Source: Gloeopeniophorella convolvens
Lineage: Eukaryota > Basidiomycota > Agaricomycetes > Russulales
Reading direction: 5' to 3'
Length of the DNA stretch: 64,000 nt
NCBI GenBank assembly: GCA_022496205.1
Contig: WTXD01000026.1
Span: 62,001 to 126,000 of the forward strand
The translations under genes and the position numbers were made by a program. The notes beneath the pieces are model-generated. The model did not search any database. It was given only the letters and a program-made list of their open reading frames with translations, and had not been told where the DNA came from. Below, piece after piece: positions 58,173 to 64,000 of this stretch (the first letter of the stretch is position 1; each line of letters begins with the position of its first letter).

Positions 58173-60932
58173 ATGTCCGGTCCCCGTCGCAACGATGCTA
58201 GGAACGTCCCTTACCGCCGTGGTGGAAGTCCGCCACCTACTTCAGGCCAAGGAAACCCAGCAGGAGGCGCGTCTCCATATGCAAATTCTAATGTACGCCA
58301 AAGCGTCGTCAGCGATGCATCATCCGTGAGCTCTGGATACCCCGCCGCTGGGTCTCTTTTCTCCCCTGCTACAACCGCGAGTTCTCTCTCTGACGCTGGG
58401 AGTCCGAACATTGGTGCGGCCACGTTGCCCAAGCCCGTCAATCAGGGCAGCGGCACCCATAGTTTGACCAATAAGTTCTACGCTCCTCTCGCAACCCCAC
58501 AGGCGGTACGGTCGGGCCCCACGGCTATGGGAACCGAGGACCCGAATGTGAACGCGCTGTACGCAAGTAATACAGCCACGCGCACCCCATCAACGGGTTC
58601 GGTGTCTGCGGGCACTGCATCAGGAGGCACCGCACCTGGAAGGCCTATCCCCGCGAGATCCTCCACGATGAAACAGCCTCCGACGAGACCTTCAACTCCT
58701 TCCGCTTCTGCTGCTGCTGCTGCTCGCACCAATTCGTCAAGTAGCTCCGCCGGCGGCGCCCGTCCTGCAGCCGTGCCTGCGCCCGCGCCTCTTAGCTTCT
58801 CTCCACAGGAAGCAGACGCATTCCCAGCGACCGACGTGATCAAATACCTCATCCAGATCGTGGGACGCGATGTCATCTCGTTCCGGCGCAACACGCAAGT
58901 CTCGTACATGGTGGTAGAGCGCGCGAAGGAGATCGTCAGCGCGATCAACCGGTACATCAAGCAGGTTGAGGGTGGAAGTGGGGACTGGGGCAGCTTCGAG
59001 AAGTTTACCGCGGCCATCGCCCCGCTCGAGGAGTACGTGTGTTTGGCCACGTGTGGGGCATGCCTTGCTGACGTCTGCGCCCTCCGCCCAGTACCCTGTT
59101 CAAGCTCCTCGCGTTCACTGAGGACGAGAAGGCGCGCTACTTTGCGAGTTCCAATTCCGTCGATGATTGTATCTCGTCGACGGAGAGCTGGGCCGAGAAC
59201 AGGGAGAAGCTCCTGACGACTCTCGAGGAGTTCCACACGCAGAAGCCCATCGTGGTATGAGATACTTGCCTTCTTCAGTGCCGTTCTCGAGCTTATGCGC
59301 TGTTGCGGCTGCAGGATCTTTTCACGCAGCCTGACAGCCCGACTGATAAGAACGAGCGTCTGGAGGCGCAGACGAATGACGATAAGGCGTTGCTCGAGGA
59401 CGTCATCGGCGCAACGAAGGCCCGCCTGGCACAATCACCACCGAAGTGTGTATCATTCTGCATATAGACTCTTTCCTCTCCGTTGACTGTATGTAGGTTC
59501 CCTCCATACGTAGACGATGTGCAGACTCCCTTGGATAATCTGCTGCTTGAGGTCACGAGCGGCGCACCGTCTCAGGTAGAGTCCCAATTCCTCTCGAGAA
59601 GAACCACGAACTGATATGTGGGTCGTAGTGGTTCACCATCATCACCATCAAGACAAGCATGCTGGTGGAAGGCGTACTGGAGATAATAGAGGAGAAGTCT
59701 GTAGACGCTGACGTTCTTAACCATCTGAAGTCGAAGAGAGTTTGGCAGGTGGCCCAAGAGTGAGCATTTTGCTTCGTTCTGGCCGTGTCCCAAACTGAAT
59801 CTCGGTCAGCCTTCTCAAGCTCTTGACGGCCTCTGCCAACGCGACCGCTCAGACGACGCCTGCGGAGGTCCAGGCTAAGTACGACGAGTTCTTGCTCATC
59901 CTCAAGGTGCGTGTTCATCCATCGCCTCTTTGATCCACTTTCTCAAAGCGTTTGTCACCTTAGGAACACGGCGATCTTCAGCTTCCTGAGTCTTATGTGG
60001 ACCTCATGAAGCAAGCCGGCTATATCCGCCGGCCGTTCCAGGCGCAGGCGTTCGCGCTCATCTTGCTCTGTCGTTTCTTAGCAGATCACTTCACCAAGAC
60101 CGCAGATTCGACCGTCGAGAACGTCAACTCCCTTGAGGAGTAAGTAGCATCGTGCAGCGTCTGGAATATGTGTTCGTCGAGGGCTGAAAAACATTCATCA
60201 GGGCCATCGACGAAACCCTGTTGGCGCTCAAGGCTGCTGTGCAGGCTGTCACTGAGTTGAGGAACTTTGACTTGACGAACTTCGAGAGAAACACGACCAT
60301 CAATGGATTCCAGGAGGCGGAGAAGCGAATCAAGGAGAGCTTTGAGTCGTTCGGTGTACGTTTCTTCAGTCGTCGGTCCTATTTTGGTCTCACACTCGTT
60401 TTGGGGTAGCTCCTTGAGAAGTGGAACGAGAAACAGGGTGATTTGGCTGGTGCTCTGAAGAAAGACAAAGACCGCATGACGGAGTTGAATAAGATGATCA
60501 GCAAGGTGGGTTGTGCAATACGCGTATACGATGCATCTCACTCTAAGACGAAATACAGAAGGCCGTGGCTACGACAGAAGGCGGAGATGTGACCGTGAAA
60601 GTGGCGATTACCGTTGTTGAGGACTCGGTCGATGGGACGGAACTCAAGTTCGCTGATGGTGCGTTTGCAACCCGTTCCACTCCTGGCGAGAGCAGCTTAC
60701 TGAGTGAGAATACACAGACGACAGGGAGGGTGACATGCGCTTGACGGCGCTGCGCTGGATCGTTGCAGGCACGCTCGACGAGGATGATGTGAAGCGCGCG
60801 CGCTTGAGCGGGGCGTTCTTCCTGGAAAAGGAAGACGGGACGCATTCCCCATGCGCGCTTCACTCGACAATTGCTGACATCGCAGCTGGGAAGACAGAAA
60901 TTTCGCTCAGGCTCGTCATTGCCAGCGCCTGA
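58173..60932 (+). CDS. Unrecognised superfamily, long form 2
   Basis: This is the most complete member of the family, about 750 residues. The first 210 or so residues are Ser/Pro/Thr/Gly-rich and disordered (MSGPRRNDARNVPYRRGG). The helical half begins FPATDVIKYLIQIVGRDV, then FRRNTQVSYMVVERAKEI. It continues WGSFEKFTAAIAPLEE, VDDCISSTESWAENREKL, ITIKTSMLVEGVLEIIEEK, PESYVDLMKQAGYIRRPF and QAQAFALILLCRFLADHF. The coiled-coil-like segment has LLALKAAVQAVTELRNFDL and GFQEAEKRIKESFESFG. The C-terminal domain reads VKVAITVVEDS, LTALRWIVAGTLDED, SGAFFLEKEDGTHS and TEISLRLVIASA (stop 60,930-60,932). At least ten exons. No known domain, signal peptide or membrane helix was recognised. Confidence 0.75.
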
Positions 60933-62682
60933 TGGTGATTCGGTTCCCGTACTTGACGTGCCTCCCTCGATGCATCCATCTAATCTATTATCGAAGACTG
61001 CGTGTCTGCTGTAGCAATTGTGTCGTATAGTGTAGCCATGGATCTATCTCACTTTCTCATGCGATATCGGGATCAAGAAGGTCGAGGGGTGGTTGGCGAT
61101 CCGCCGCAAACACTCAATACAGCGCCTAGGAAAACAAGTGGCTGGGAAGCATTGCCGGCAGGATCACTGGGCCTCTCGGTCTTCTGTCCACTTTCTCCAT
61201 TGTAGTTAGATGACGCCGCGAGTGGCGTTCGATGTCCCCTGGACAGATGCCGCGCTCATTGCCGCCTGAATCCGGGAACGAGCGGAGCGCCTTATGACCA
61301 CGTCGCCTCACACCTGAGTATGTATCGAGAAGTGGTCTGAAGTTGCAGCAGGGCGCGACATACGGCACTGTCGCGCGGGAGAACTGACACATCCCCGTAG
61401 ATAGAGCTCCCCATCATGGCACCGTACGCCACTGGAGAGGATACTTCCCTGCACTTGCCTTCAGAGCGCTCCCTGGGAAGGAAGACAAGGCAACGAACAG
61501 CGAAAGTCCGATATCAGAAGACAGCCTCTTCGACGTTCTCACAGGGCCGCGCGGATGACTGCGGACCTTGTCACGAACACCCAAATCCTAGGATGGCGCA
61601 ACGCTCAGCTGACGGCGGCCCGAAGTGATTCTTTCGAACTTAGCGCACAGACAGCAGGCTGTTTGATATGGCAAGCGCGTCTGCAATAGCAGTAATAGGC
61701 TCCACGAGGTGACTGATATTGAGCATGGGCCAAATACACAGATAGTCTATGCTATGCTCTTGCTTGGGTTGCGGCGTCAGCTGTGGATATGCCTGTAATA
61801 GTTGCGTTCGATGGGGTGAAGCAAGAGCATGGGACTTGCCAGTGGCCGCGGGAGGACGAGTAGTAGGAGGCTGTCGTCGGCTATCGTCGCGGAATCAGTG
61901 GCTCGTCGGTGACGCCCGCCGATCTCGATAACGTTTAAGCCGGCGCAATCTTACGTAACTCATGTCAACAGCGCGCCAGTGCTCTGAGTCGCCAGATTCG
62001 GTTTTTGACCATGGCCATGCCATCGACTACCCCCTTGTCGTTCACACCTCTGCCGAATGCGCCTCAGGGCGCCTCTGCCTCTAACCAGACATGCTTCTAG
62101 CCGAAAAAATATCCCCGGATCTTCTCATTATCTCTTCGCTGAGTGGTCGGACGGTGGTACGACTCTAGTGCGATGTCTCCGTGCTTTCTCCTCGCACTTG
62201 TAGTACGCAACTCGCTTTATGACTCAAATTTTCAGCAGCGACATTTCATCGCACCTTATCTCTTGGCATGCTGTATGTTCTGTCAGCTCGTCCAGCTTCA
62301 GTGACTTCTGTGCCATATTCATGAGCAGGTTGGTTCAATGTGCGTCTTTCCATCGTCATCATTTCGTATTCATCGGACGCTCAATGCCATCATCAGCTGG
62401 TTCGGAATCTCAGCGCGGGTATCTCTATGTACGAAGAGGGCAGGGGTATGTCCCTTTGGCCACATTCGTCCCTGGATTCGCACCTGGCGCTTCGTTGCAC
62501 TGCCCTGGCTCCCTTCGTTATTAAGGCTGAGCTCGGACACCAGTGTTCCGCACTTTTCCCGATTAGCTATCTGTAGAATGGGCGGAGTTCGGTATCTTGC
62601 GCGTTTGCTCTGATACAACACCCATAAATAGAGCCAAGATCGTGTCTTCCCTTCCGATCCCTTCACGCCCTGAGAGCCTACA
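60933..62682. other. Intergenic region between long forms 2 and 3
   Basis: The gap is about 1.75 kb. Short frames on both strands show no family features. The last 60 bases form the promoter of long form 3. Confidence 0.45.
62623..62630 (+). promoter_or_regulatory. TATA-like element of long form 3
   Basis: CATAAATA lies about 53 bases before the ATG at 62,683. Confidence 0.4.
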
Positions 62683-64000
62683 ATGGCATCCAAGCACAAC
62701 ACGAGATCCAGCAAGCCCCCTCCTAGGCAGGGTGACAAGAGCCCTGTTACACCTACCAGCGATATTGGGAGGGCAGCAGCTTTCTCTGGTGGTAGAAATG
62801 CTGGCTCTAGGTCCACTCCCTCCAGTCCTACCTCGACGAGAGCCGGCTTCAGGCTTCCTTTCAGTGACCTCGGTGAAGGCGGGTTTCCAGCCACAGAAGT
62901 GATCAGGTACCTGCTCAAGACTGTGGACCGTGATGTCGTCACTTTCAGACGCAACACGCAAGTCCCATACATGATCTTGGACCGTGTCCGAGAACTCGTC
63001 AATGGAATTGATGGTCTCATCAAGAAAGTAGAGGAGGGCACAGGCGATTGGAACAGTTTTGATGCCTATTCGCGGGCAATCGCGCCGTTGGAAGAGTATG
63101 TCGATTCGGACATCTGCGGGGTGCTCGTAAACTGACCTTGGCACGCCCTTCACTTAGTTTATTGCTTCAACTCCTTGCATTTACGGAAGTCGAGAAGACG
63201 CAACACCTTGCGGACCCTGGTTCTGTTGATAACGCCATCGTATCGTCGGAGAAATGGGAAGCCCATAGAGGAGTTTTCATGCGGTACCTCGGGGAGTTGC
63301 ACACCCGGCCAGAACTTGCGGTATGTCGAGTGTGCGTCCAGCGATTCGTGGCGATACTCATACTCAGCCACCAGGGCATCGTGGTCAGCAAAGACACATC
63401 TACCGCCCATCAAGAAAGTCTGGAGGCGCAGGCGGGTGACGATAGAGCGCTCTTTGAGGACGTCTTGAGCGCTGCCAAGGGTCGCTTCTCTGATGTAGTG
63501 CCTACTCACGCGTCAAATATCGAGACCTCGTTGGGAGCGCTGCGGAAGAGGTTCGCGGCACTGTCTTCTGAAGTAAACCCTATATCACCCTAGTGAATAC
63601 ATTCATTTTAATCGAGCTTCCCAGACACATTGGCATACGGCTGGTTTCAGCATCATTGCTGTCAAAGCGAGCCTGCTGGTGGAAGGTGTCTTGCAAGTTC
63701 TAGAGGCTGCGACGCTCGGCGGCAGTGTCCTTAGGCACCTTAGGTCGGCGACTGTGTGGGACTCATTTCTCGAGTAAGTCCACAAGCCATCGTTCCAAAT
63801 CTAGCTGACGGGACCTAGACTATTCCGATCCCTAAGCACGGTTACCATTAGTGAAGATGGTATCGCCCAGGTCACGGACAAGTACGACTCTCTTCTGCGC
63901 ATCATCAAGGTGTGTTGGGCTTTTGGACTGGTCTTTTCCACTTCTCACGTGAGACCTAGACGTTGCCGGGACACGAACTACCGGCGTCTTATGTTGACAT
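62683..64000 (+). CDS. Unrecognised superfamily, long form 3 (partial, runs off the right edge)
   Basis: This is the 5' part of a tandem paralog of long form 2. A shorter disordered start, MASKHNTRSSKPPPRQGD, of about 65 residues leads to FPATEVIRYLLKTVDRDVV, then TFRRNTQVPYMILDRVREL and WNSFDAYSRAIAPLEE. Exons continue through VEKTQHLADPGSVDNAIV, AQAGDDRALFEDVLSAAKG and LVEGVLQVLEAATLGGS to ITDKYDSLLRIIK-like sequence before the edge. A GTCTTATGTTGAC stretch at the right edge appears to start the ESYVDLMKQ-type exon. Introns sit in the same places as in long form 2. The C-terminal half lies outside the window. Confidence 0.72.

Overview
The window is nuclear DNA from a basidiomycete fungus, most likely a mushroom-forming agaricomycete. 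Genes are interrupted by many introns of about 45-65 bases. Donors are often GTGCGT or GTGAGT and acceptors are YAG. Coding exons are GC-rich, strongly so in the MON2 gene. Several families present (phi/Ure2-like glutathione transferases, large lineage-specific hypothetical families, C2H2 proteins) are typical of that group. No rRNA, convincing tRNA, CRISPR array or intact autonomous transposon was found. All exon joins were made by eye from splice signals and reading frame.

Layout. From 0.3 to 2.0 kb (minus) is a secreted helical hypothetical protein with a paralog at 45.7-47.4 kb (plus). A long MON2 trafficking gene fills 3.2-9.4 kb. Three glutathione transferase genes lie head to tail on the minus strand at 10.0-14.0 kb. 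The 14.8-24.1 kb stretch holds three members of an unrecognised superfamily: one long form (minus) and two short forms (plus). Two more long forms sit at 58.2-60.9 kb and from 62.7 kb off the right edge. Next come a small membrane protein (25.8 kb), a bromodomain protein (27.1-29.2 kb, minus), a gene-poor gap, a homeodomain factor (33.5-35.0 kb), a TOPORS-like RING protein (35.7-38.4 kb, minus) and the mismatch-repair gene PMS1 (38.6-42.1 kb, minus). PMS1 shares a short divergent promoter with a tiny coiled-coil gene. A GNAT acetyltransferase (43.6-44.6 kb), a C2H2 zinc-finger protein (49.4-50.5 kb) and a nucleotidyltransferase-like protein (51.5-52.4 kb, minus) follow. The 52.4-57.7 kb region is gene-poor and looks degraded.

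How it fits together. The left-centre and the right edge are accessory-type DNA dominated by local duplications: the transferase triplet, the five-member superfamily and the secreted pair. MON2, PMS1, the bromodomain protein and the RING protein are conserved housekeeping or nuclear genes. The best candidate for something undescribed is the five-gene superfamily. Its short members appear to correspond to the C-terminal half of the long members plus a new proline/serine-rich tail.
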